Assembly (NCBI GenBank): GCA_016875405.1
Contig: VGRJ01000001.1
Span: 124,001 to 188,000 of the forward strand
Length of the DNA: 64,000 nt
DNA from: Deltaproteobacteria bacterium
GTDB taxonomy: Bacteria; Myxococcota_A; Polyangia; Polyangiales; Polyangiaceae
Direction of reading: 5' to 3'
A program made the position numbers and the translations under genes. Below are positions 8,031-16,100 of the stretch, piece by piece. The notes beneath the pieces are model-generated. The model had not been told where the DNA came from, did not search any database, and was given only the letters and a program-made list of their open reading frames with translations. Numbering within the stretch: the stretch's first letter is position 1; every line of letters begins with the position of its first letter.

Positions 8031-8984
8031 ATGCTCCTCGCGGATTTTCCACCTGCGTTCCTGCGCGCGTTTGCGGCGCTCTTCGGGCTCGTGTGGGGGA
8101 GCTTCCTCAACGTCGTCATCCATCGCGTCCCTCGAGGAATGAGCGTCGTGCGCCCTGCGTCGCACTGCCCCGCCTGCGGCGCGCCGATCCATGCGCACCG
8201 CAACGTCCCGGTCCTTGGATGGCTGCTCCTCCGCGGGCGGGCGAGCTGTTGCGGCGTGGCGATCCCGGTTCGCTATCCACTCGTCGAGCTCGTCGGCGGC
8301 GTGCTGTCGCTCGCGGTCCTCGAGACGCTGGTATTTGCGTTGCCTCCCGACACGAGCGCTCTCCACGCGGGGATGGTGTACGTCGCTCACCTCGCGCTCG
8401 CGCTCGGGCTCGCCGCAGCGGCGTTCATCGACCTCGAGCACATGTTCATCCCCGACGCGGTGAGCATCGGCGGCGCGCTCCTAGGGCTCGCGACGAGCCC
8501 GATCCGTGACCTCGCGTGGACCGACTCTCTGCTCGGCGGGGCGCTTGGGTTCGCGCTCGTGTACGTCCCCTTTGACTTGATTTATAGCAAGCTACGCGGG
8601 AGACCGGGGATGGGACTCGGCGACGCCAAGTTGCTCGCGCTCGCGGGCACCTGGCTCGGGCCGTCCGGGGCGATGTTCGTGCTCGGAGCGGGAGCCATCC
8701 AGGGCACCGCAGCGGCGGTCCTCCTGCTGGTGGCGGGACGTGCGCCGGGGGAGCCGGAGGCCGTCAAGCGCGAGCGCGAAGAGCTCCGCGCCGAGCTCGA
8801 AACGATGTCGGAGGAGGAGCGCGCGGCGGTGCTCGAGGAGCTCGCGAGCGACCCGCTCGCAGAGGAGCCGGAGGAGGGCCTCGGCAAGGCGCGCATCGCC
8901 TTCGGGCCCTTCTTGATCCTCGGCATCCTCGAGTGCCTGTTCATCGGCCGTGAGCGAATTCTCGGCGCGCTCCTCGACCTGTGA
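8031..8984 (+). CDS. pilD: Type IV prepilin peptidase / N-methyltransferase (PilD family)
   Basis: A 317-residue polytopic inner-membrane aspartyl protease that cleaves, and usually N-methylates, type IV prepilins and type II secretion pseudopilins. The N-terminal domain has WGSFLNVVIHRVPRG and the Cys region: Cys46-x-x-Cys49, then Cys73-Cys74 where relatives usually have a second C-x-x-C. The catalytic aspartates are Asp134 (FIDLEH) and Asp198 (GLGDAK, the GxGD motif). A highly charged insert of about 45 residues, rich in Glu/Arg, sits near residues 243-285 before the last membrane segment and is not usual. No pilus or secretion genes are adjacent. The GTGA at its end overlaps a possible upstream start of the next gene. 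Confidence 0.9.
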   Translation: MLLADFPPAFLRAFAALFGLVWGSFLNVVIHRVPRGMSVVRPASHCPACGAPIHAHRNVPVLGWLLLRGRASCCGVAIPVRYPLVELVGGVLSLAVLETLVFALPPDTSALHAGMVYVAHLALALGLAAAAFIDLEHMFIPDAVSIGGALLGLATSPIRDLAWTDSLLGGALGFALVYVPFDLIYSKLRGRPGMGLGDAKLLALAGTWLGPSGAMFVLGAGAIQGTAAAVLLLVAGRAPGEPEAVKREREELRAELETMSEEERAAVLEELASDPLAEEPEEGLGKARIAFGPFLILGILECLFIGRERILGALLDL

Positions 8985-9004
8985 CGGGGCCGAGCGGTGG
9001 TGGC

Positions 9005-9331
9005 ATGCTGAGCCGGATGGGAGCCTCGTTCGCAAGGACCGCCTCGCTCGGCACGCTCGTCGTCGCGCTCTTCGGCGCGGGCGGCTGCACGAAGCCGGTC
9101 GAGTGCACGGCGGAGGTGACGGAGGGGGCGGGGACGTACCGCGCCAGCGTTCGAACGACCGACCCAGAGGCGAAGGCGCGTCGAAGCGCGCTCGAGCAGG
9201 CGTGCGAGAAGCTCTGCCGCGCGAAGGCTCGAGACGGAGAGCCCGAGCCGAATGTGACCGGGTGCGCCGGGCGTTGCGCCGTCGACGTCCAAGCCGGAAA
9301 GATCGGCGGGCGCGTGCGCTGCGAGCGCTGA
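9005..9331 (+). CDS. Small Cys-containing lipoprotein
   Basis: A lipoprotein of 108 residues with a long signal region ending FGAGGC. The mature part has seven further cysteines besides the acylated one, in the pattern CTAEV, ACEKLC, GCAGRC and RCER, suggesting disulfides. I do not recognise the family. Starts at GTG 8981 (overlapping the pilD stop), ATG 9005 and ATG 9017 are all possible; 9005 is the middle choice, and 9017 would still give a complete signal peptide. It follows pilD by about 20 nt and is followed by the phosphomannomutase gene, so it may be part of the same transcript. Confidence 0.65.
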   Translation: MLSRMGASFARTASLGTLVVALFGAGGCTKPVECTAEVTEGAGTYRASVRTTDPEAKARRSALEQACEKLCRAKARDGEPEPNVTGCAGRCAVDVQAGKIGGRVRCER

Positions 9332-9386
9332 GCGGCTGCGCCGCCGAGGACGGGAGGCCGCGCGCGAAGAGTGGTATGCCGACGCC

Positions 9387-10784
9387 ATGAAGCTCCCGTC
9401 CCACGTCTTTCGCGAGTACGACATCCGCGGCGTCGCCGACGTCGATCTCAGCGACGAGCTCGTTCGCTTGATCGGCCGAGCACTCGCGACCGACCTTCGT
9501 CTCGGGGTCGAGACACCAGCGGACCGCACGATCCGAGTCGCGGTCGGGCGAGACTGTCGCCTGTCGAGCCCGCGCCTCTTCGCAGCGCTGACCGAAGGCC
9601 TGCTCGCTGCCGGTGCCGACGTGATCGACATCGGGGTGGGGCCGACGCCGATGCTGTACTTCGCGGCGCACCACCTCGCGACCGACGGCGCGGTGATGAT
9701 CACCGGCAGCCACAACCCGGCGGAGGACAACGGCTTCAAGTTGATGCGCGGAACGGGAGCGCTGTTCGGTGACGCCGTGCGCGCGCTCCGCGAGCGCATC
9801 GAGCGGAGCGACTACGCCACCGGGCCGCGAGGGGAGCTGTCGCGCGAGGATGTCTCGGCCGCCTACGTCGAGGCGCTCGTCGTGCGGAGCCGCTTCGGCC
9901 GTGCACCGGGCTCGCTGAAGGTCGTGGTCGATGCGGGCAACGGCGCGGCCGGACCGCTGTCGCTTCGGGTGTTCGAGGCGCTCGGCGTTCGGGTCGACCC
10001 AATGTTCTGCGAGATGGACGGGCGCTTCCCGAACCACCATCCCGATCCGACGGTCGAGGAGAACCTGGTCCAGCTGAAGGAGCGCGTGCTCGCGACGGGC
10101 GCGACGCTCGGCATCGCCTTCGACGGCGACGGTGATCGCGTCGGCGTGATCGACGACCGCGGCGGCGTGATCTGGGGCGACAAACTGATGGTGTTGTTCT
10201 CGAGGGGCGTCCTCCGCGAGCACCCTGGCGCGGCGATCCTCGGCGAAGTGAAGTGCTCGCAGACGCTGTTCGACGACATCGCGCAGCACGGCGGGCGCCC
10301 CATCGTCTCGCGCACCGGGCACTCGCTCATCAAGAAGCGCATGAAGGAAGAAGGGGCTCTGCTCGCCGGCGAGATGAGCGGCCACATCTTCTTCGCGGAC
10401 CGCTTCTTCGGCTTCGACGACGCGATCTACGCCGCGGTGCGGGCGCTCGAGATCGTTGCGGACGCAGGCAAGAGCCCGCGCGAGCTGCTCGCAGACGTCC
10501 CGCTGACGGCGGCGACGCCCGAGCTCCGGGTCGCTTGCCCTGACGCGATCAAGTTCGAGGTCGTCGCTCGGGTTCTCGCTCACTACCGCGGCACCCACGA
10601 CGTGCTCGACATCGACGGAGCGCGCATCCTGTTCGGCGAGGGCGCGTGGGGCCTCTGCCGCGCGTCCAACACCGGACCGGTGCTCGTCCTGCGATTCGAG
10701 GCGACGACGCCCGAGCGACTCGCGGCGATCCGCGCGGAGGTCGAGGCGGTGGTGGCAGCCGCCGTAGCGGAGCTCTGCCGTTGA
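9387..10784 (+). CDS. manB: Phosphomannomutase/phosphoglucomutase (alpha-D-phosphohexomutase)
   Basis: A 465-residue alpha-D-phosphohexomutase interconverting hexose 6- and 1-phosphates for sugar-nucleotide, exopolysaccharide and lipopolysaccharide synthesis. All four family signatures are present: the phosphoserine loop TGSHNP near residue 113, the metal loop DGDGDR near residue 250, the sugar-binding loop GEMSGH near residue 330 and the phosphate-binding RASNTGPVL near residue 430. The length is normal for the bacterial bifunctional PMM/PGM enzyme. Whether mannose or glucose is preferred cannot be read from the sequence, so the symbol is a family-level choice (algC is used for the same family). 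Its TGA overlaps the presumed TTG start of prmC. Confidence 0.9.
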   Translation: MKLPSHVFREYDIRGVADVDLSDELVRLIGRALATDLRLGVETPADRTIRVAVGRDCRLSSPRLFAALTEGLLAAGADVIDIGVGPTPMLYFAAHHLATDGAVMITGSHNPAEDNGFKLMRGTGALFGDAVRALRERIERSDYATGPRGELSREDVSAAYVEALVVRSRFGRAPGSLKVVVDAGNGAAGPLSLRVFEALGVRVDPMFCEMDGRFPNHHPDPTVEENLVQLKERVLATGATLGIAFDGDGDRVGVIDDRGGVIWGDKLMVLFSRGVLREHPGAAILGEVKCSQTLFDDIAQHGGRPIVSRTGHSLIKKRMKEEGALLAGEMSGHIFFADRFFGFDDAIYAAVRALEIVADAGKSPRELLADVPLTAATPELRVACPDAIKFEVVARVLAHYRGTHDVLDIDGARILFGEGAWGLCRASNTGPVLVLRFEATTPERLAAIRAEVEAVVAAAVAELCR

Positions 10785-11665
10785 TCGAGTCCGCGGGCAG
10801 TAGCGGCGAGGAGCCTTGGACGGTCCAGCGCGTGCTGCGCTGGTCGGCGGACGACTAGCGGCAGCGCGGCTCGACGAGCCCGCGGCTCGACGCGGAGCTG
10901 CTCCTCGCTCGCGTGCTCGGGTGCGATCGCGTCCGCCTCGTCATCGACGGGCAACGACCGCTCGCGCCGAGCGAGCTCCAGACCTACCGCGAGCTCCACA
11001 AGCGACGGCGTCGCGGTGAGCCGGTGGCGTACCTGCTCGGCGAGCGTGAGTTCTACGGTCGCCGCTTCGTCGTCGATTCGCGCGTCCTCGTCCCGCGCCC
11101 CGAGACCGAGCACCTCGTCGAGGTAGCGCTCGAACGGACGCGTCACCTGAGCCTCTCGGCCCGCTGCCTCGATCTCTGCACCGGCAGCGGCTGCGTCGCG
11201 ATCACGCTCAAGAAGGAGCGGCCGACCACCTCGGTGACGGGCTCGGACGTGTCACGCGGCGCGCTGGTCGTCGCGCGTGACAACGCCGTTCGGCTGGGCG
11301 GCCTTGTCGCGTTCGAAGAGGCGGACGGGTTCCGCGGCCTCGAGCGCCTGCGCGGGCGGGTCGAGCTCGTGACGGCGAATCCCCCCTACATCCCTGACGT
11401 GAACCACGCGACGTTGCCGACCGACGTGCGCGACTTCGAGCCGCGCCTCGCGCTCACCTCGGGCGGAGACGGTCTCGATTTGACAAGGCGCATCGTCGCC
11501 GACGCGGCCTCTTTCCTGGCTCCTCGCGGTGTGCTCGCGCTCGAAATCGACGCGCCGAGCGGGCCCGCCGTCGTCGGGCTTTTCGAGGCGGCGCGCTTCG
11601 AGGACGTTCGTCTGACCCGCGACTACGCGGGACGTGACCGAATCGTGTCGGGGCTGCGCCGGTGA
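10781..11665 (+). pseudogene. prmC: Release-factor glutamine methyltransferase gene interrupted by an in-frame amber codon
   Basis: PrmC methylates the GGQ glutamine of release factors RF1 and RF2. Read from the TTG at 10781 (overlapping the manB stop), the N-terminus is the usual WTVQRVLRWSADD, then TAG at 10856-10858 (codon 26), then RQRGSTSPRLDAELLLARVLG, continuous in the same frame. Relatives have Leu where TAG stands, so one base change (TTG to TAG) explains it. Downstream everything is intact: PRPETE, DLCTGSGCVA and the catalytic NPPY in TANPPYIP. A restart at GTG 10913 would lose about 44 residues of the helical N-domain that docks the release factor. It could be a true nonsense mutation, a sequencing error or a readthrough gene. 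TAG is the normal stop of several intact neighbours. Confidence 0.8.
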
Positions 11666-11692
11666 CGCTTTCGCCTGCGCGCGACGAATGAT

Positions 11693-11721
11693 TTTCCAAG
11701 GATACCACGCAGGAGTACGGT
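11693..11721 (+). promoter_or_regulatory. Candidate sigma-70-type promoter of pssA
   Basis: A TTTCCA hexamer and TACGGT are separated by 17 nt. TACGGT ends 7 nt before the ATG at 11729, so the mRNA would be leaderless or nearly so. No Shine-Dalgarno sequence lies between them. Confidence 0.45.
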
Positions 11722-11728
11722 CGAAGCC

Positions 11729-12619
11729 ATGGCGGACACGGCGAAGGACGGGCGTGACGGAGGCCAGGACGATAAGACCCTCGGCGTGCGCGCGGCGGTG
11801 CGCCGGTGGCGCGCAAGGCCGCGTCGCCTCGACCTCCAGAAGACGCTCTTCTTGTTGCCGAACCTGATCACGCTCTCGAGCGTCTTCTGCGGGTTCTACT
11901 CGATGGTGATGTCGAGCCGCGCGGCGACCGAGGAGGACTTCTACCGCGCCGCCGTGCTCATCGTGTTCGCGATGTTCTTCGACACGCTCGACGGGCGCGT
12001 CGCCCGCATAACGAAGACGCAGAGCGCGTTTGGTCTGCAGATCGACTCGCTCGCCGACGTGCTCTCGTTCGGGGCAGCTCCGGCCCTGCTCATCCACCGC
12101 TTCACCCTGGCGACCCTGGGCACGCTCGGTCTCGTCGCGAGCTTCGCGTTCGTGGCCGCAGGGGCCGTGCGGCTCGCGCGCTTCAACGTCCTGTCGATGG
12201 GCCACGGGGGCGCTCCGACCAAGCCCAGCAAGTACATCGTCGGGCTGCCGACCCCTGGCGCAGCGGGGATCCTGGTGTCGCTCGTGGTCGCGAACAACGC
12301 GGCGCACGGCGCCTTGGGGAGCGCGCGCTATGCCGGCGTGTTTCTCGGCGTGACGCTCGGACTCGCGTTCTTGATGGTGTCTACGGTTCGGTTCCGAAGC
12401 TTCAAGGACGTGAAGCTCGACGGCCGCGCCCTCGCGCTGGTCGGCTTCGTCATCGCGACGAGCCTCGTCATCCTGTCGCGGCTGTCGCCTGCCTTCGTGC
12501 TCGTGTGGCTCCTCGGCTGCTACGTCGTCCTCGGGATCGGTGAGACCTTGTGGGGCCTGTCGCGACGACTCCGGGGCGACACGACCCGAGGGCGCCGTTC
12601 GCTCCACCCCAAGCCGTGA
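11729..12619 (+). CDS. pssA: CDP-diacylglycerol-serine O-phosphatidyltransferase
   Basis: A 296-residue polytopic membrane enzyme making phosphatidylserine from CDP-diacylglycerol and serine, the first step to phosphatidylethanolamine. The CDP-alcohol phosphotransferase signature is complete: DG-x2-AR-x8-G-x3-D-x3-D, reading from DTLDGRVAR to DSLAD at about residues 86-112. A charged N-terminal extension of about 35 residues precedes the first membrane helix (LFLLPNLITLSSVFCGFYS); the helices and the GxPTPxAA-like segment GLPTPGAAG fit the PssA subgroup. Its stop overlaps the next gene's GTG (GTGA). The psd gene that usually partners with it is not in the window. Confidence 0.88.
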   Translation: MADTAKDGRDGGQDDKTLGVRAAVRRWRARPRRLDLQKTLFLLPNLITLSSVFCGFYSMVMSSRAATEEDFYRAAVLIVFAMFFDTLDGRVARITKTQSAFGLQIDSLADVLSFGAAPALLIHRFTLATLGTLGLVASFAFVAAGAVRLARFNVLSMGHGGAPTKPSKYIVGLPTPGAAGILVSLVVANNAAHGALGSARYAGVFLGVTLGLAFLMVSTVRFRSFKDVKLDGRALALVGFVIATSLVILSRLSPAFVLVWLLGCYVVLGIGETLWGLSRRLRGDTTRGRRSLHPKP

Positions 12620-12993
12620 CCACGCCAATCTTTCTGCCTCAGGCGCGCCTCGAGGCGCTCGTCGACTCCGGGGTGCTCGAGCTCGACGGCGACACGCTCG
12701 TGCTCGCAGGCGGCCGCGCGCGCTATCGGGTGCTCGAGGCCGTCCGTGTCCTCTCCGAAGAGGTCTCCAAGGGCGACGTCCAAGGGCTCGTCGGGACCGT
12801 GCAGCTTCGCCACCGCCTCGTCGAAGAGCTCGGAGGCGAGCTCCTCGGGACCTCGCTGCTCGTCGGAGACTCAGCCTTCGAGGTGGTCGCCGGCGTGCTG
12901 GCGGAGCCCGACGGAGAGATGACGGGGACCCCCGGCGAGGGCGATCCGCACACGTGGCGCGCCGCTCGCTCCTCGAAGCCCCCCCGGATTTGA
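12616..12993 (+). CDS. Hypothetical protein between pssA and the heme genes
   Basis: A 125-residue soluble-looking protein starting at a GTG that overlaps the pssA stop (GTGA). It has the alternating pattern LEALVDSGVLELDGDTLVLAGGRARYRVLEAVRVLSEE, suggesting small beta hairpins then helices, and a Thr/Gly-rich, poorly structured C-terminus. No motif lets me assign a family. The tight coupling to pssA indicates it is a real gene and probably co-expressed. It is followed by a membrane protein with its own candidate promoter inside this gene's last bases. Confidence 0.65.
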   Translation: MTTPIFLPQARLEALVDSGVLELDGDTLVLAGGRARYRVLEAVRVLSEEVSKGDVQGLVGTVQLRHRLVEELGGELLGTSLLVGDSAFEVVAGVLAEPDGEMTGTPGEGDPHTWRAARSSKPPRI

Positions 12994-13018
12994 GCGAAGC
13001 CTCGGGTTGAACTAGGCT
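12990..13018 (+). promoter_or_regulatory. Candidate sigma-70-type promoter of the CcsA/HemX-hemA-hemC operon
   Basis: TTGAGC and TAGGCT are 17 nt apart. TAGGCT ends 10 nt before the ATG at 13029 (1 nt before the alternative ATG at 13020), which favours the 13029 start and a near-leaderless mRNA. Confidence 0.5.
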
Positions 13019-13028
13019 GATGCAAACA

Positions 13029-13844
13029 ATGTCGGCGGCGAGCCTCGTCACCTTTGGCGCCTCGGTGCTCGCGTACCTGGGCTCGTCGGCGTTGTTTTAC
13101 TGGGACGTGGCCAAGTCGCGAGGCTCGGAGGTGCGGCCTCTCGCGACCGGACTGCTCGGCGTCGCCCTCCTCTCTCATGGCTCCTACGTCACGATCGCGA
13201 GCGCGATCGCGCACGTATGCCCCGTTCATTCGCTCCAGTTCATGCTGTCGATGGCGTCGTTGCTCGCCTCGACGAGCTACCTCCTTGGGCGCCGCTGGGC
13301 GAGGATTGACGCGCTCGGGCTGCTCGTGGCTCCGCTCGGGCTGGTGCTGACGCTCGGCACCTTCTTTCTCTCGATTCCGCAGCCGACGCGACGACTGCCC
13401 GCGAGCTTCATCGGCCTGCACGTCCTCGCGAGCCTCGCGGGCTTCGCCATGTTTCTGCTCGCGTTCGGAGCGGCCGTTCTCTACCTCGTTCAGGAGCGCC
13501 GCCTGAAGTCGAAGCGGCTTCCCGAGGGCGGTCTGCCCGCGCTCGACGTGCTCGATCGGGCCGTTCACCGCTTCCTCGTGGCGGGCTTCCCGCTCCTCAC
13601 CCTCGCTGTGGTGACAGGGACGGTCTGGGCCAAGACGCTCGAGAGCGGTACGGCCCAGGAAATCCTGCGCAACGTCCTCAGCTACGCGACCTGGGGACTC
13701 TTCGCCGTGGTGCTCGGCCTGCGCGTCGTCGGAGGGTGGCGCGGTCGGCGCGCCGCGTACGGCACGGTCGCTGGCTTCGCGTGCGTGCTCGTCGTGCTCG
13801 CGCTCTACCTCGTACGGCCTCTGCTCGGCGACGGAGGGACCTGA
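13029..13844 (+). CDS. Cytochrome c assembly-family membrane protein (CcsA/HemX-like)
   Basis: An inner-membrane protein of 271 residues with about eight hydrophobic segments, of the cytochrome c assembly (CcsA/CcmC/HemX) family. His residues in membrane segments are seen at SHGSY, HVCPVHSLQF and GLHVLAS. The Trp-rich WWD-type heme motif of true cytochrome c synthetases is not evident; the corresponding region reads YATWGLFAVV. With hemA immediately downstream (1 nt between stop and GTG) this matches HemX, a membrane protein thought to control glutamyl-tRNA reductase level, better than a cytochrome c ligase. The ATG at 13029 is favoured over 13020 by the promoter spacing. Confidence 0.75.
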   Translation: MSAASLVTFGASVLAYLGSSALFYWDVAKSRGSEVRPLATGLLGVALLSHGSYVTIASAIAHVCPVHSLQFMLSMASLLASTSYLLGRRWARIDALGLLVAPLGLVLTLGTFFLSIPQPTRRLPASFIGLHVLASLAGFAMFLLAFGAAVLYLVQERRLKSKRLPEGGLPALDVLDRAVHRFLVAGFPLLTLAVVTGTVWAKTLESGTAQEILRNVLSYATWGLFAVVLGLRVVGGWRGRRAAYGTVAGFACVLVVLALYLVRPLLGDGGT

Positions 13845-13845
13845 C

Positions 13846-15177
13846 GTGCTCGTCGTCGGACTTTCGCATCATACGGCGCCAATCGCCGTGCGCGAGCGCC
13901 TCGCGGTGAGCGGGGACGCGCAGCGCGCCGTGCTCGAGCGCCTGCACCAGCTCGACTCCGTCGCCGAGGTCGTGTTCGTGTCGACCTGCAATCGCGTCGA
14001 GGTCTACGCGGCGAGGCAGCCCGAGACGAGCCTCGAGGCCGCGGCGAGCGCGATCACGACCGTCCTCGCGGAGATCGGCGGCCGGGAGGTCGTGCCTCAC
14101 CTTCGAACCGCGGCAGACCTCAGCGCCGTAAAGCACCTGTTTCGCGTCGCCTGTTCGCTCGACTCCCTCGTCGTCGGAGAGCCGCAGATCCTCGGACAAC
14201 TGAAGGACGCCATCCGCTCGGCCGAAGACGCGGGGACCGTAGGGCCAAAGCTCGCGCCCGTCCTGCGGCATGCGCTGCAGGTCGCGAAGCGGGTCCGCAC
14301 CGAGACGGAGATCGGCGCAGGCCAGGTGTCGGTGCCGACCGTCGCCATCGAGCTCGCTCACCGGATCTTCGAGAGCTTCCGCGGACATGTGGCCCTGCTC
14401 GTGGGCGCGGGCGAGATGGCCGAAGGGGCGGCGAAGCTCTTCGCGCAGGATGGGGCGCGTCTCTTGGTGGTGAACCGCAGCCGGGAGCGCGCGGTCGAGC
14501 TCGCGAACACGGTCGGCGGCGAGCCACGCTCGTGGGAGCAGCTGGGAGAGGCGCTGGCGGAAGCGGACATCGTGGTGACGTCCACCGCAAGCCCGACGCC
14601 GGTGGTGACAAAGGAGTTGGTTCGTGCGGCGTGCAAGCGCCGACGAGGCAGGAGCCTCTTCCTCATCGACATCGCCGTGCCACGCGACGTCGCGGCCGAC
14701 GTCAACGAGCTCGAGAACGTCTACGTGTACGACATCGACGATCTGTCCCGCGCGGTGGCACGAACGCTCGAAGGGCGCGCCGCCGAGGCTGACCGCGCCG
14801 AGTCGATCGTCCGCGACGAGACGCAGGCGTTCGCGACGCGTCGCTCGCAGGACAGCGTTCGGCCCACCGTGGTCGCGCTCCGCCAGCGCTTCGACGGGGT
14901 GCTGCGCGCCGAGCTCGAGCGCAGCCTGAGAGGGCGCCTGAAGCACCTGTCGGCGAGCGATCGCGAGGCGCTCGAGTCGATGTTGCAGGCCTCAGTGAAC
15001 AAGCTGCTTCACGCGCCGACGACTCACTTGAAAGAGCTCGCGATCCAGCAGCGCAGCGACGACGCGGCGGCTCTCCTCAGCGAGCTGTTCGAGCTCGAAG
15101 AGGGGCGGACCCTCGCGGATGCGCCACCCGTGAGCGACGACGAGTCGCAAGACGAACCAAAGGTGGCAGCCCGATGA
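13846..15177 (+). CDS. hemA: Glutamyl-tRNA reductase
   Basis: A 443-residue enzyme that reduces glutamyl-tRNA(Glu) to glutamate-1-semialdehyde with NADPH, the first committed step of C5-pathway tetrapyrrole synthesis. The N-terminus LVVGLSHHTAPIAVRERLAV and catalytic Cys48 in STCNRVEVYA are classic. The NADPH-binding domain has VGAGEMAEGAAKLF, and a C-terminal helical dimerisation domain follows. The GTG at 13846 comes 1 nt after the upstream stop, with a GGAGGG ribosome-binding motif inside the upstream gene's end. Its stop overlaps hemC (ATGA), so the two heme genes are translationally coupled. Confidence 0.95.
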   Translation: MLVVGLSHHTAPIAVRERLAVSGDAQRAVLERLHQLDSVAEVVFVSTCNRVEVYAARQPETSLEAAASAITTVLAEIGGREVVPHLRTAADLSAVKHLFRVACSLDSLVVGEPQILGQLKDAIRSAEDAGTVGPKLAPVLRHALQVAKRVRTETEIGAGQVSVPTVAIELAHRIFESFRGHVALLVGAGEMAEGAAKLFAQDGARLLVVNRSRERAVELANTVGGEPRSWEQLGEALAEADIVVTSTASPTPVVTKELVRAACKRRRGRSLFLIDIAVPRDVAADVNELENVYVYDIDDLSRAVARTLEGRAAEADRAESIVRDETQAFATRRSQDSVRPTVVALRQRFDGVLRAELERSLRGRLKHLSASDREALESMLQASVNKLLHAPTTHLKELAIQQRSDDAAALLSELFELEEGRTLADAPPVSDDESQDEPKVAAR

Positions 15178-16073
15178 AGATCGTCCTCGCGACGCGACGC
15201 TCGAAGCTCGCGCTCGCTCAGGCCCGCGCCTACGTGCGCGACCTCATCCGATTAAACCCCGGCCTCGAGGTCGAGGAGCTCCACATCATCACGTCGGGCG
15301 ATCGGTTCCAGGACCGACCGCTTCAAGACATCGGAGGCAAGGGGCTCTTCATCAAGGAGATCGAGGAGGCGCTGCTCGACGGACGCGCGGACTTCGCGAT
15401 CCACTCGATCAAGGACGTCCCGGCCGAGCTCGCGTCGGGCCTCGAGCTCGCGGCGATCCCCGCGCGCGAGGATCCGCGTGACGTGCTCGTGACCCGAGGC
15501 GGCGGCCTCGATTCGCTCCCGAACGGCGCCGTCGTAGGGACCTCGAGCATGCGGCGCGCGCTCCAGCTCCGCGAGCAACGACCTGACCTTCGCACCGAGC
15601 CACTGCGTGGCAACGTCGACACCCGCCTCGGCAAGCTGGAGGCTGGTCAGATCGACGCCATCGTCCTCGCGTACGCGGGGCTCCGGCGGCTCGATCTGGC
15701 CGCGCGCGCGAGCCAGATCCTCGCGCCGGAGGAGATGCTTCCGGCGGTGGGCCAGGGCGCGCTCGGGATCGAGTGCCGCGCGGGAGACGAGCGCATCCGT
15801 GCGCTGCTTTTACGAACCGAGCACGCCGAGACGCGCATCGTCGTGGAGGCCGAGCGCGCCTTCATGAAAGCCGTCGGGGGAAACTGCCAGCTCCCGGTCG
15901 CCGCTCACGCCGTGCTCGATGACGCCGAGCTCTGGCTGCGCGGGATGCTCGCGGACGCGACCGGAGGCAACGCTCGCCGCGCGGAGCTGCGCCGTCAGCG
16001 GCCAGCGGACCATGGGTCCTGCGTGACACTCGCGAGGTCGCTCGGCGAAGAGCTCGGACGCGCGCTTCGTTGA
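15174..16073 (+). CDS. hemC: Hydroxymethylbilane synthase (porphobilinogen deaminase)
   Basis: A 299-residue enzyme joining four porphobilinogens into hydroxymethylbilane. It has ATRRSKLALAQA at the N-terminus, the catalytic Asp81 in IKDVP, the TSSMRRALQL and LRGNVDTRL motifs, and Cys238 in GGNCQLPVAAHA, which carries the dipyrromethane cofactor. The C-terminal domain is somewhat short. The ATG overlaps the hemA stop as ATGA. hemB and hemD are not adjacent. It converges on the Kelch lipoprotein gene with 27 nt between the stops; no U-tract terminator is seen there. Confidence 0.95.
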   Translation: MKIVLATRRSKLALAQARAYVRDLIRLNPGLEVEELHIITSGDRFQDRPLQDIGGKGLFIKEIEEALLDGRADFAIHSIKDVPAELASGLELAAIPAREDPRDVLVTRGGGLDSLPNGAVVGTSSMRRALQLREQRPDLRTEPLRGNVDTRLGKLEAGQIDAIVLAYAGLRRLDLAARASQILAPEEMLPAVGQGALGIECRAGDERIRALLLRTEHAETRIVVEAERAFMKAVGGNCQLPVAAHAVLDDAELWLRGMLADATGGNARRAELRRQRPADHGSCVTLARSLGEELGRALR

Positions 16074-16100
16074 TCGACGCCGCAAGCGCGCCCATCCCCC

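Noticed and set aside
10856-10858. Genome-wide reassignment of TAG to leucine or another amino acid
   Set aside because: TAG ends several intact genes at the expected positions (7742-8014 gene, YdcF-like, tpiA, htrA, winged-helix, bioF), and extension beyond them gives no family similarity.
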